NCBI GenBank assembly: GCA_963971305.1
Contig: OZ020308.1
Span: 31,277,275 to 31,341,274 of the forward strand
DNA from: Arcuatula senhousia
Lineage: Eukaryota > Mollusca > Bivalvia > Mytilida > Mytilidae
Direction: 5' to 3'
Length of the DNA: 64,000 nt
Positions 35,498-47,400 of this stretch are shown here, in pieces. Both the position numbers and the translations under genes were made by a program. Below the pieces are notes generated by a model. That model had not been told where the DNA came from. It saw only the letters and a list, made by a program, of their open reading frames with translations, and made no database searches. Numbering within the stretch: the stretch's first letter is position 1; every line of letters begins with the position of its first letter.

Positions 35498-35853
35498 ATT
35501 TTTGGTCCGATTTTCAAAATCTTTTTTTCACTAGAATCCTTGTGAAAATCACTACCGGCATTTTTCTTACTGATTTGAGAAATTAGGGGTCAAAGGGGCC
35601 AAAAACACCATTTTTAATAGTTTGTTTAGGAAAATAGTTTTACACAAACAATTTAGTTGTATAGTTGCCAGCCAATTGTTATGAAGTTTTAATATGATGA
35701 TTATATCTACTAAAGGAACCCAAGCTCCTTAATGCATTTGGTGTTTGTGGCCCTTACCATTTTAGAAAAAAGGGCCAAAAGGGGCTTAAACGGCTGTATC
35801 GACAAAACTGTTGTAGAATGTTTATTATTCATTGGATTCTGAAAATTCTTTTT

Positions 35854-37170
35854 ACCTGCGTTGCCGAAGGCGAAAGCAGGTCTAGTAGTCGGGTCACTCC
35901 GTCCGTCCGTCTGTCCGTCCGTCCCGCTATGGGGTGCCTGTCTTGTGTATTCTGAATCTCAAAAACCAAACGCTAGATCTTTCTAAAATTTTACACAGTG
36001 ATTACAGATATATTGAAGATGTGCACCTCCCCTTTTGAGGTCATTTTATAGTTTCGTTAAGAAATAAGGGGCCCAAAAAGGGCAAAAAAGCGACTTTTTA
36101 ATTTATTTCCACAATAACTTTTGTTCTGGTCGACCAAATGCTATGAAACTGGACAGTAATGTTACTTACCATAAAAGGAAGGGTTGGGCTGATTTTGGGC
36201 GTCCCCTCCTTTTTCGTTTAGAAATTAAGGGCCATAAAGGGAAAAAAATGACTTTTTTATTTGTTGCCACAATAACTTTTGTTCTGGTTGACCAAATGCT
36301 AAGAAACTTTACAGTAATGTTACTTAACATATAAGGAACGGTAAGGCTGATTTTTGGTGTCCCCTCTTTTTTCGTTTAGTAACTAAGGGCCCTAAAGGGC
36401 CCAAAAAAGCAACTTTTTTATTTGTTTCCACAATAATTTGTTCTGGTTGACCAAATGCGATGAAACTTTACAGTAGTGTTACTCACCATAAATTAAAGGG
36501 CGGAGATTATTTTGGGTGTCCCCTCTATTTTTGTTTCGGAACGAGGGGCCAAAAAGGGGCAAAAATGTGACATTTTTTATTTAGGCACGGACCATTAGAT
36601 TTTCTGGGGGGGCCTGGGATTTTTTTGAAAAAAATTTCCCGGCCCTGATTTTTGTAAAAAAAAATAAACTGGCCAGCACCTAGGTTGAAAAAAATAATCT
36701 GGTTTCAATCTTGCCAATTGAAAAAAAATAATCTTGCCAACAAAATTTCCTTGCTTAATATGTGTGTGAAAAAAATAATCTGGCCCGCACAGCGGGCGAA
36801 AAAAATTTCCCGGCTCAAGGTAAAATCCCAGGCCCCCCCCAGAAAATCAAATGGTCCGTGCCTTATGGTCTGATTTAGAATTTTTTTTTTACAAGTTAAT
36901 TTTGGTCATATATTGGATACAAAATGGAGGATACAATTTTTTCTTGACCCACCTTTTCTGTTTAGCAATAAGGGGACCAAAAGGGGAAAAATAGAAACTA
37001 TTTGTTTTTCTATATTTACAATATTGGGTGGCATGTGACAAATATGCTTTGTAAGTCCACCATAGGATGCAAGTGTCAAAATATTTTTACTGTCCATATT
37101 GGGCCTAGAACGTAAAGGGTTCAACGTTTTGCCGTGCGACGCAGGGCTAGACATCGATTGGTCTTGTTTT
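35854..37170 (+). mobile_element. tandem-cored element, family B, inserted in element C
   Basis: Head ACCTGCGTTGCCGAAGGCG with hairpin partner AAAGCAGGT, then CCGTCCGTCCGTCTGTCCG; core units of about 158-161 bp ('caataacttttgttctggt' at 36112, 36270 and 36431). Ends 'gccgtgcgacgcagggctag', TCTTGTTTT. The empty target is kept at 33788-33830 ('gaaaattcttttttttattg'). It contains a MITE at 36584-36862. Confidence 0.8.
36584..36862. mobile_element. PIF/Harbinger-like MITE
   Basis: 279 bp with terminal inverted repeats of about 35 bp (GGCACGGACCATTAGATTTT then CTGGGGGGGCC; complement ending GGTCCGTGCC), flanked by TTA on both sides (36581-36583 and 36863-36865). A three-base TTA duplication and GG...CC termini fit PIF/Harbinger. 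The interior has repeated 'gaaaaaaataatctgg'-like steps. Third level of nesting: MITE in B in C. Confidence 0.75.
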
Positions 37171-37845
37171 AGTTGAATTGCTTATTAAATTCTGTCAACT
37201 AAATTTTGTCAACGGTTTTGATATATATTTGACCGTTGCATTGCAACAGGGGGCCAAAGGAGGGCCACACCCATAAAATCAACTTTTTATTTGTGGCCTG
37301 ATTTTCAAAATCTTTTTTTCATTGGAATCTTTGTGAAAATTCCTACCTGCATTTTTCAATCAGATTTGCAATATCTCTTACCGTTTTCAAGAAATTAGGG
37401 GTTGAATGGGCTAAAAGGCTATTTTTAGAGTTTGCGAGCCTCAGGCAAATATAGTTTTACAAAAGAAGTTTAGTTGATGTGGGCCATCTTCTTTTAATTG
37501 CATTTGGGGTTTGTGTCCCCTACCATTTTAGAAAAAATAAGAAATTAGGGGTCAAAGGGGCAAAAACATATACTGGTAAATATTTTTTCTTTAAAATGTT
37601 GATGTTAATATATAAATATGTGACAAATATGCATTTCAAAGTCCACCACAGGATGCATGTGTCAAAAATCTTTGTAAGTCCACCACAGGCTGCATGTGAC
37701 CAAAGCAATAGACTATACATATTGGGCCTGCAACGTACAGGGTTCAACCTGTTGCGGTCGTATCATGCTGCGCTCGGCGTTGTTTTTTATTATTTGCTAT
37801 TTTTAGGTTGAAGTAAATTGAAAGTTTTCATGAGCATACATAGCC

Positions 37846-37978
37846 ATGGGTAGGAAAAAGAAGAAAAGCAAAGAAGAATATGGCAGCCATAAGAAACCTC
37901 GATTAGATGTTGAAGAAAATTTAGGAGAACAAACCCCACCAGACATAGTGGAAAAGCCATCTTCAAGCGACACAATTG
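37846..37978 (+). CDS. unrecognised lysine-rich protein, first coding exon
   Basis: ATG at 37846 in a strong context (gccATGg) opens MGRKKKKSKEEYGSHKKPRL then DVEENLGEQTPPDIVEKPSS and SDTI, ending one base into a codon before donor gtaaat at 37979. The basic N-terminus could be a nuclear or nucleolar localisation signal. Joins in frame to 38898-39007. I do not recognise the family. A 5' untranslated part probably starts within or just after the repeat ending near 37788. Confidence 0.75.
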
Positions 37979-38897
37979 GTAAATTGTGTTATACAGTTTT
38001 TATGCCTAATATACGAATGTAGGGCGGCACATAGTGTTAAGGTCTGTTCATCCGTGTGTCTGTCTGTTTGTCCATCCCACAGGTTAACCTTTAAGTTGAA
38101 GTTACTTAACCATGAAGGAAATACAGAATCATCATGGAACTTTATATAGGGATACATCAGGGAATAAACAAACAAAAATCATCATAAAATCATACCTGCC
38201 TCATTAGCTTCATGGTTGATTGATTACAGAAAGAAGGGTGTTATTATTCTTAGATTTCTTACTAGGATATGACAACAAAATGTATGAGCATTATCAAAAA
38301 TTTTCATGAAAGTAATACTCCTGGAATCAACTTTATGGTTTGGTAATTACTGGGTATGGTAAAAATAAATGTTGCATTTATAATCATGATAATGTCTTTT
38401 GGAGATTTGCTTCTTGTGACATCATATGAAACTAGCACATTATGAAGGAATATTTTTTTTTGGTTTATGCTGACTTTTCTAGACAAATATGTCCCGGGCA
38501 TATTTTGTCCTGTTTGTTGATCAATTTTATGGACAAAAGTTGATTAGCTCAACTCCTCTAAAATTAAATGAAACTGGGTATGTACAAAGTAGCAACTACA
38601 CCATTACATATATGTAAATTTAGTAATACATTTTACTTTGAAATGTTGATATTCAAACTTTTGTGGAGTTGTGGTCCTTAGATTTGGACTTTAATTAATA
38701 GAATTTTCCTCTAAATCCTCATAAGTCTTTGTTTCCACTAATCTCCTCTGAAACTACTCAACCAATTTTAATATAACTTAAGAACTTAGCAAGATGCAGT
38801 TGTGTATATTATAATACTGAGGACTTTTAAACTGTCATCACTTTAAGATCATCTTGTTATAAACTGTGCAGAATATAGAATTTCTTTCCATTTGCAG
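37979..38897 (+). other. intron of the unrecognised gene
   Basis: Between donor gtaaat and acceptor catttgcag. At 38030-38080 'agggcggcacatagtgttaagg' and 'gtctgtctgtttgtcc' look like a remnant head of another tandem-cored element. Nothing else recognised. Confidence 0.5.
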
Positions 38898-39007
38898 AAG
38901 CTTCTAGTGATTCTGAAGAGGAAAATGATGCTATAGAAACTCAAACTGTACTGGAACAACTGCAGAATATATTACAACAGTACCCAGATAATGCACAGAT
39001 ATTAAGA
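38898..39007 (+). CDS. unrecognised protein, second coding exon
   Basis: Completes Glu, then encodes ASSDSEEENDAIETQTVLEQ and LQNILQQYPDNAQILR, ending in phase 0 before donor gtaagt (39008). The acidic serine cluster fits a casein-kinase-type phosphorylation region and the last 25 residues look helical. No further exon was recognised to the right, so the gene may have distant exons or continue past the window. Confidence 0.75.
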
Positions 39008-40180
39008 GTAAGTTGTTAAGGCCAAAGGAAAAAAATGATCCCTGACTTCACCATGTCCAAGCCGTAAAAATAGGGAATGTATACTGTAGTACTGGACAAG
39101 TTTTTTAACAACCCCTGCTTAAAAAGTCAGGTTATCTGTAGTGATAAATGGGGATGGGGGTGGGGTGGAAAGAGGGTATAATATCCCTACTCCTTATCTC
39201 ATTCTCACCACTCCCAGCCCCTAATCTCCCTGCTCCCCACCCATGCATGCACTTCGAAGATTTTCCCCGCGCCCCGTTCCTATTTCACCTGTTACCAGTG
39301 ATTTTCTCTATGTAGCATTGTAAGACTTATAAAGGTCCCATGAACATGATAAAAGCGTTTGGAACATGATTAATATTTGTGGTAGATACTTGCTTCAAGT
39401 CTCGATCTACCCGGATGACTGAAAACTACGCTGTTTTTATGGATACCAATATTAGACAATCTATAAACCAATGAAATGATGATGGTTATCAAATTTCAAA
39501 GCAACAGATTTCTTTTCCTTTCTCAATTTGAAACCGTACAAAAATGAAGGATATGGAGTGATTGTGTGTGACAAAAAATGCAAACAATATACATAAAAAA
39601 TCAAGTTTGTCAAGGAAATTTTTTTTTTTTATTTCAACATGTACCAACTATTTACTTTTCATAATTTCGTTACGTAAAACATGTCAGAATTAAACCCACA
39701 TATCGCAGACATGCATGTATATTTTTTTCCACAGATGTTTAGTATTAGAATAACTCTCAACGTCACATACATGTACTATATTCTTCAAATAAGTTAGGCA
39801 TAGGTCGAAAATTCCCAATAAGTTCAATACAAATCCAAACAATTTCAAACTGATAGTTCTGATCTGTTCTGCAACTGATTTCATGAAAGAAAATCCAGTA
39901 AAAAGAAAAGAAAATAAAGATGGACCAAAATCCTATCTTCAATGGTTTTTGTTTTAAGACATTGTGAGTAGATTAGGACCAATATTTTTCATGGAACATT
40001 TTGCATTGATATAAAATTGGAAATTGAAGTGTAAAATGTACACTTGAGTTCAACTTGCAATAATTTAAAAAGCACGGGGTAACAATTTGCTCAAAATTAA
40101 GCAAAAAAGAATCGTTCATTTTTCTTTTTATTGGTTTTTATTTCATAAAAATCAGACACAGGACAGCTTGGTTATATTTT
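39008..40180. other. probable intron, nothing recognised
   Basis: AT-rich sequence downstream of a good gtaagt donor. No exon with family similarity, no clear element termini. Confidence 0.5.
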
Positions 40181-40790
40181 TATATCTCCCCCACTTTCGT
40201 AGGGAGACATATTGTTTTTGTAGTGTCCGTCCGTCCGTCTGAACGTCACAAAGTTTGTCAGCTCAACTCCTCTGAAACTACTGAACCAAATTCAACAAAA
40301 CTTGGTATATATGAAGGACACCATATGTAGTTGTGCATATTACCAGGAAATTTTGTCCCCAATTTTTTTGTTGGAGTTATGGCCCTTTGAACTTAGAATA
40401 TGGCTGAAAATCCACATTTATCATCTTGTCAGCGCATCTCCTCTGACACTACTGAACCGAATTCAACGAAACTTGGTTTATATAGGAAGGACACCATATG
40501 TAGTTACATGTTTATATGACCAGGAAATTTTTATCCTCAAATTTTTATGCGAGTTATATGGCCCTTTGAACTTAGGAAATTGCTGAAAATCCTCATTTAT
40601 CATCTTGTCAGCGCAACTCCTCTGAAACTAGTGAACCGAATTCAATGAAACTTTGTTTATAGGAAGGACACCATATGTAGTTGTGTACATTACCAGGAAA
40701 TTTTTATCCTCAAATTTTTGTGGGAGTTATGGTCTTTTGATCTTAGAACTTTTAGGGGAAACGGGACGAGACATCGTTTTTGTAGGCAAA
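40181..40790 (+). mobile_element. tandem-cored element, family H
   Basis: Head TATATCTCCCCCACTTTCGT with hairpin partner AGGGAGACATA, then GTCCGTCCGTCCGTCTGAACG. Three core units ('cagctcaactcctctgaaac' near 40259, 40430, 40610; period about 171-180 bp). The right end 'gggacgagacatcgtttttg' echoes the head's 'gggagacatattgtttttg'. Non-coding. Confidence 0.7.
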
Positions 40791-42730
40791 ACCGAACTTT
40801 AATTTTGTAATGGTGTTGCCCGGTTTGTATTAAACATATAGGAAATTTTCTACCTTTTTTTTAAAAAAAATATACTAGATACATATATACAACATAATAT
40901 TGAATAAATTGATTAAACAACAGTCAATTCTTAATACATTATCATTGTCTAAATAAAAGTCTTAGTAAAAGTCACAGTACATATTCTACGCACCATTCCA
41001 GTAGCAAAAATAAGTAGTTATAAAAATGGGACTTAGATCACATAAAGCAGACCCAAAACATGAAAACAGATCAAAATCTAAAGGATATCTACTTGAGGAT
41101 GTATATATACACAATTTTAGAAGCCTTTAACTGGACATATATATGTATTCCTGTTGCACATATATTAATGATAGACATAAAACATATGTCTAATGAACTG
41201 ACAGACAAACTGACCGAAAACATCTTCATCATTGATAGTGCATGTAACATAGCATGTTTGTATAAATATCATTACAAGGACAATGATGTCGTGATGTTAC
41301 TCTTTTTATAATATATGGAGATCGACTATGCAATTTTGATCTGAAGTTTGGTGTATGTATTCTTGGATTTTTGAATTTGTTTGTAACAGATCGATTTGTG
41401 ATTGAATGTGACTGTGTGTTCGGACTCGTTGCCGTTACTCATGTTACTATAATAATAAAAAAAAATCCTGAATAAAAAAGTTGTGAAGCTATAGTCTTCG
41501 TGATTAAACATCGCCAGTCTTTGTGAAATGTGCATGCAGGCCCACTGAACCATACAGGCAAAATGTTTGCAAATTGGTTGCGGGACTCTAAGACCCTACT
41601 TTTGCCCCATGATTTTAGATGAGTGTTTATTTTCTAATAACTATATATCATGTATATATATGGTTCATTTGCAATCTTAAAATGATGTAAACATGGTAAA
41701 CCAAGTATTATGCAATTATCGTTTATGAGTTTAGAGTCTTTCTTTACACAAGTCTTTAAAAATACTTATATTACAAATTTTGTCCATAATGGTGTAAAAT
41801 GTCACAGTCATTTTACATTTGTTATTATGTTGCCTGCAGGTGTCCTGCATGCAGCATCGATCACAAAAAACTTTCATCGCAGTTTTCTGGGCAGCTACAT
41901 GCCACAGCCTCTTTATTTATTTTGACATGTTCCTTTGTCCTTTTGTACTTTCTGGTGTGATGGGATTTTATGCCCATAAAACTGCTACTCCCGCTTGATT
42001 TTATGCCCATAGAAATACTACTTCAGCTTGACCAAAAGCTTAACATATAGTGGACATATGATATATATATACAAAATTTCAAGTTATTTTTAAACAAAGA
42101 CAACATATGTCTTCCATGGAAGACTGCAATTTTCTAGTTGCTATCTTTGAATGCCTCCACAGGTCTCCACCAAAATAGTTTTTGGCAAAAAATATGTTTA
42201 ATGACACATGCAGCATTTTTGAGTGTAAAATATCTTTTTGGTGGAGGCATGCGGAGGTATTTTAATTTTTAAACTGGTCTAGATTTTGTCAATTTTGGCT
42301 GTTTTTTTAGCTAATTTCTTGAAATATGACGCATAAACCAATAACTATGATGTCATGTCAATAATGACATGTAAATTTCAGCATGTGTTATTATAAACAA
42401 GCATAACATTGATTAATGACAGTCAAACTTGGGCTATATTCTCCAAATTTATATATTTTCTCATTAAATCTGAGAACAAATAAGCACCAAACAGCCCCTA
42501 CCCCTTTGACTCTGGTACAGCAAATTTGAACGCTGTCCAAAATAAAAAAGGAAAATCTTACTTTTCCGTTTTTCAGTTTGATTTTGAAATTGAAGCCTTC
42601 AAAAGTATATTTTAGGAAAATTCTTACTGTCAGGGCTTGTAAATCATGATTTTTATGCAGTAGATTTAAAATTTAATCTTTGAAAGTTAAAATTCGTTGT
42701 CTTAAGGCAAGTGAATTACGGACGCTAAAA
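40791..42730. other. no gene recognised; one weak inverted repeat
   Basis: AT-rich. Around 42152-42260, GCCTCCACAGGTCTCCACCA is mirrored by TTTTTGGTGGAGGCATGCGG and GAGGTA, a roughly 23-bp inverted pair that may mark a small MITE. Short open frames at 41060-41311 and 41710-41925 have no recognised similarity. Confidence 0.45.
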
Positions 42731-42737
42731 TAAAAAT

Positions 42738-43367
42738 CAGAAATTTCTGCTGATAAAGATGGTTTGAGAACTTTAAAAATAATCACTAAGAGACTAGTAA
42801 GCAGAAATTTCTGCTGATAATTTTTTTTTTCAATTTCGAAAGAGTCGCTGGAAAGAAAAAATTCTGCCAATGATATTTTTTTTAAACATTATCAAACATT
42901 TTGCCTGGAAAACTGACATTTCTGCTGAAAATGATATCTAAAGAATTTTCAAAATCATTACCAGAAAGCAGAAATTTCTGCTGAAAATGCTAGTCTATAG
43001 AATTTTTAAAATAATCCCCAGAAAGCAGAAATTTCTGCTGGAAATGATAATCTAAAGAATTTTCAAAATCATCAATCGAAAGCAGAAATTTCTGCTGGAA
43101 ATGATAATCTATCTAAAGAATTTTCAAAATCATCAATAGAAAGCAGAAATTTTTGCTGAAAATTATAATCTATAGAATTTTCAAAATAATAACAGAAAAC
43201 AGAAATTTCTGCTGAAAATGATCATTTTCTATAGAACTTTCAAAATCATCACCAGAAAGCAGAAGTGTCTGCTGATAACGATAAATATAGAACTCTCACA
43301 TTAACATTTGTTCCAAAATAGATGGTTGGTAAACTTTGGAGAAGTATTAGAAAGTAGAAATTTCTGC
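42738..43367. repeat. minisatellite of regularly spaced GAAATTTC palindromes
   Basis: CAGAAATTTCTG (12-bp palindrome, often within AGCAGAAATTTCTGCT) occurs at 42738, 42802, 42969, 43026, 43083 and 43200, with one- or two-base variants near 42914, 43144, 43260 and 43355. In 42969-43271 the spacing is 56-61 bp, and the spacers share 'gaaaatgat..tctataGAATTTTCaaaatcat'. No continuous coding frame. Confidence 0.85.
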
Positions 43368-43369
43368 TG

Positions 43370-44112
43370 ACCTTTTAGCATCTGACTATCCATATTCGTT
43401 TTAGCATATTTAGGGAACGTGAGAATATTTTAAGTACGAATTATTTATCGCATAGGTTTGAATTTGGAAGATTTGGTATTTAGAACATGTTTAAAAGATG
43501 ATTACATAATAAAAATACATATAAAACATAATAATATTACCACACAATATACTTTTATACTTTTATTTATTTAACAATTATACAATAAACACTCGTGCAT
43601 AATTGTTCGTTTGATTTATTTCGTTTTAGATGATTGATAAAAGAAATGATATGAATCCAATTTCTTTACGAAACGAAATAGTGTGTGAGTTTTTTTTTTA
43701 GGATTCTGCCTCGTTGAATATATATTGTGTTCAAAATGAAGGATTTTCAAACAATAAGTCTTAACCTTTTGATGATTCAATGTATAATGTTGAGCTGAGT
43801 ACTTTAAAAAAGAGTCCCACTTGAATCATGGTTATGTCACTTTCTGAATAAATAAACTCCTGGTGTAGTTCTTCTTGCCTTCTTCTAAATTTATCAACGT
43901 CTGTTTTTAAGCATTGTTCTTGTCCTTCACTGAAAAAAATGAACTGATTGTACTTATACACCTTTTACATACGACACAAGTATTTTAAAAGCAACAAAAG
44001 AAAAAAATAGGTTGAAATTAGTTGGTTCTATTGCACCAATTCTTCCTCTTCTTCTAAAATCTACCAATATGTCAAGTACATGTTAATTTCATAATATTAA
44101 AGAAAATATGAA
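43370..44112. other. nothing recognised
   Basis: AT-rich DNA. A 66-codon minus-strand frame at 43761-43961 (with RRRQEELHQEFIYSESD) is short and has no recognised family; it could be an exon but lacks support. Confidence 0.4.
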
Positions 44113-44114
44113 AG

Positions 44115-44415
44115 AAGCAGAGGTACCAATGGGGTATCCGAATGTCAAAAGTCCGAAAGGGCAGAGACTAAACCAGTAAACACAAACAAGAACGGGACAA
44201 AAACAGACAACACGTAAAACATGGAAACACAAAACAACTGAATATCAATCAACAACGCGAACTCCAGTCGAAACAAGAGTGAACTCAGGTGCTCCGGAAG
44301 AGTAAGCAGTTCCTGCTTGCTATAGCACACCCGTCGCGTTGCCAATAGTCCATTCAGCGTGTCAAATCCAGTAAAGGAAGACAAAACAACACACTATGAC
44401 AAACCAACATCTGCA
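44115..44415 (-). repeat. dispersed repeat family R, copy 2
   Basis: Contains 'gaggtaccaatggggtatcc', 'gtgctccggaagagtaagca' and 'ggtaaaggaagacaaaac'-like phrases shared with 19683-19911. The minus strand reads SSFTGFDTLNGLLATRRVCY and SVFVPFLFVFTGLVSALSDF, similar to the 56-kb copy, but without a start-to-stop gene structure. Confidence 0.7.
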
Positions 44416-44644
44416 CTCATCTGAGAGATCGATATCCCATATTTGTCTATAAGTGCATGATGTCTTCCGTAAAATTTCTTGAGTGAAGACAGCAACCGAG
44501 GAGCATAATATAATAGGAATAGACAGATATACGGATCTAGGACATCATATTTTTTATTCGTTCTGTGCCTAAAGGTACTGTTTATAATTTAATAAAAAGT
44601 TACAAACAATTTTATCAAATTCTTAAAATTTGTATTTGTGTACC

Positions 44645-44836
44645 GGTGTGCTCGAGCAGACAGGAACCGCTTACTCTTCCGGAGCACCAAAGCTCACTCT
44701 TGTTTCGACTTGCGTTTTGGCTGTTGACTTCTGTTCGGTTGATTTTGTGTTTCCTCGTGCTGTTCTTTTTCATGTTTACCGGTTTTGTCGTTGCCCATTC
44801 AGACTTTTTACACTCGAATGTCACTGCAACACCATT
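44645..44836 (+). repeat. dispersed repeat family R, copy 3 (opposite orientation)
   Basis: Begins near 'gtgtgctcgagcagacagga' and contains 'cttactcttccggagcacc', the complement of copy 2's 'ggtgctccggaagagtaag'. It also has 'gttcttttt.catgtttaccggttttgtcgttgcc', equivalent to the translated VFTGF segment. With copy 2 it forms a loose inverted pair about 0.3 kb apart. Confidence 0.65.
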
Positions 44837-44849
44837 GTGATCCTCAATT

Positions 44850-45578
44850 CTTTAGTATACAATGTATGTCTTCTTTTGTTTTTGACATAACCAGATAACA
44901 ATCGATATTTCCAGTTCGAACATGTTGTTATGATCTTTTTATTTATTAATCAATTACCATTGAATTGAGGTTTGAATTTCCATCAATAACTGTAAAACAG
45001 TCTATGTCCTGGTGGGGTTCTGTAAACAAATCAAAGCCTTAAAATTTGTATGTTTTATTACATAGCTTTGAAAACATCCAAAAAGACACCATTCAATTAT
45101 TTTATGCTTCCCTTGATTATTATTGATGTTTTAACGTCTCTCGGTAAAAACTGACGGTATGATATATTTTTTAGCTGGCAAAATATTTATTTTTATAAAT
45201 TTATTTTTATATTAGTTTTTAAAACCTTTGGATATTTTGCACCGGCTTGGGAATTTTTAACTTAAAATTTATGTATGCATCCATAAATTCAACGCTTGTC
45301 AACCTTGTCAACCTTTCATGACCGTAGTTGATATCTAATGAACTTCAAAAACCACAATGGAGATGAACTACTGTTGTTTTAATGTTTAAGCGATTCAAAC
45401 ACTCCGATTGGTACACACTGATAAACAATCTCTTATTCAGCCGAAAATCGTGTGGCAGGTTGACAGATTAAAACCAAACTCCAAAATACATTTTATCGTC
45501 CGAATAGAACCAATGGTTCAATCTTTTTAAATGTGCGTTAAATTTGCGCTATTTTATACGTCAAGTGACTAAAATTAC
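44850..45578. other. nothing recognised
   Basis: AT-rich sequence without clear repeats, exon similarity or element termini. Confidence 0.45.
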
Positions 45579-45581
45579 AAG

Positions 45582-46660
45582 AAACAAGAGACTCACAGGA
45601 GCTTGAATCGCTCACCTGGTCTTGATGTCAACCCTATGAAGAACATTCTAGAGCTAAATAAGCTGAACATTTAAGCAAGCAACAACTTTTTTCTTTATCT
45701 GCTATATTTTCATTTTATGAGCCAAAAACATGAAAATATGTTAATTTAGGTACTGTAATCTCTATAAGGGGTCATTTGACAACTTCAACCCTATGAATGC
45801 TTTTGTAGAGCTTAATGAGCTGAACAATTCAGCAAGCAATAGCTTTTCTCTATCAGATGATCTGCAATAGATTTCATTATATAGGCCAAAAACACTTTTT
45901 TCACCTTTAAGGGGCCATAACCCCTATAAGGGGTCATATGACAACTTCAACCCTGTAAAGACTTTTGTAGAGCTAAATGAGCTGAATGTTGAAGCAAGCA
46001 ACAGCTTTTCCTTATCTGTAATAGTTTTCATCCATAGGCCAAAAACCTTTTTTTGGCCTTAAAAGGGCTGTAATCCCTTCAAGGGTCAGCTGACAACATC
46101 GACCATTAGAGACTTTTGTAGAGCTTAATGAGCTAAAGATTTAAGCAAGCAACAGCTTTTCTCTATCTGCAATAGTTTTAATTCTATAGGCCAAAAACAC
46201 TATTTTCGCCTTTAAGGGACTGTTACCCTTATAAGGGGTCATCTGACAACTTCGACCTTATGGAGACTTTTGTTGCTAAGTAAGCTGAACATTTAAGCAA
46301 GCAACAGCTTTTCTCTATCTGCAATTGTTTTCATTCCATGGACCAAAAACACTTTTTTTTTCCTTTAAAGGGCTGTAACCCATATAAGAGCTCATCTGAC
46401 AACTTGGACCAAATGGCGACTTTTGTAGAACTATTGATGCTGAAGCAGTAAAGTGGCATCAGATTTCATTTATCTCTTACACTTGATTTACAAGCCAAAA
46501 ACAGTTGTGTGCCCCCCTTGTCTATTTTTAGTAACGGTGGCCATGCTTTTTGACGGATCAAAAATAGAAACACAAGTTTGGTGTAGGATACCCTAAGGAT
46601 CATTCATACTAAGTTTCATTAAATTCTGTTCAACAGTTTCAGAGGTCCAATTGAGCTAAA
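45582..46660 (-). mobile_element. pearl-like element, copy 4, inverted, 5' end truncated
   Basis: In plus-strand order it starts with the 3' end: AAACAAGAGACTCACAGGAG then CGCTCACCTGGTCTTGATG. Reverse core units follow ('agcaagcaacagcttttctc' near 45834, 45992, 46146, 46300; about 155 bp). The unique module with 'ccatgctttttgacggatca' follows, and it ends near 46660 without the AGCTCACCTG hairpin or the CGTC tract. Confidence 0.8.
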
Positions 46661-47400
46661 AGGCTTAATTCTCTTTCGCTTATTTAGAATAATGACCTTT
46701 TGAACTTTTTCTAATTCATGGTCATTGAAATGAAAGGTAAACAGTAGACAGAAGCGTTCAAAGATCTTAGGATGACGCATGGGTTGTCTGTTAATTAATT
46801 TGTTATGGGGGACTTATTTTCAAACATTGTATTCCCCATGTGCTTAACATGCCTAATGTAGGTCATGTTAAAGCATTATAGTAATCTGTACTCATCTGAC
46901 CCACTGATCTGACCACGGCCAGGTGCTGTTTTCCTGATAATTAGAGGCAGCAGTCAACCGCTAATTGACATGCGAATAAGACACATTCACACATTGTAAC
47001 GCTCTTCTAAATAGACGGACTTCATTTTTAACCTTTCAATTAATTATTTTTAATATGTTATGTATCAGACGACTGTGTATCAGACACTGTAAGATATGAA
47101 AAATTATTGTTGTCGTAATTAACCTTTTAAAACATTCTTTTTGGATTTCATCTTTTAAATAAACTTTTCAACATATAAATAAATGCAAACGAAAGAGTCA
47201 GCGTTTTTTGAAAAGCTTATATTGGTAAACTATAGCATGAATATTTAATTTATGGAGAGGGTATCCTGACATCACATGACTGACAGGCAGGTACATCTAA
47301 ATAATGACCATTAAATCTTTCACGGCATTACAAAAACAACGAGGCATGACCAGACAACCTCACTGCTCAGCTTCAAATAACAAACGCAAATTATTTAAGT
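46661..47400. other. nothing recognised
   Basis: AT-rich. A stretch at 47255-47370 ('tatcctgacatc...gaggcatgaccagacaa') resembles 49100-49180 ('ttcctgacattc...gatgcatgaccaaacaa') weakly, hinting at an old duplication. Confidence 0.4.

Larger units (their letters stand above)
33518..37788 (+). mobile_element. composite element C with ~480-bp tandem units, host of two insertions
   Basis: The head after a T-run is ACGACAGCAAAATTTTTGCG then GATCAT, followed by GTCGTCGTTGTCGTCATCG. Three tandem units share 'gtttgtggcccctacc.ttttagaaaa' near 33686, 35745 and 37507. After removing the insertions at 33921-35497 and 35854-37170, the spacings fall to about 480 bp. The 3' end is 'gttcaacctgttgcggtcgt' then GCGTTGTTTTTTA near 37788. 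This element ends about 58 bp before the ATG at 37846. Confidence 0.7.

Noticed and set aside
42738..43367. CRISPR-like array of palindromic repeats with spacers
   Set aside because: The locus is animal DNA with introns, spacers share sequence with each other, there is no leader or cas gene, and the repeat core is only 12 bp.
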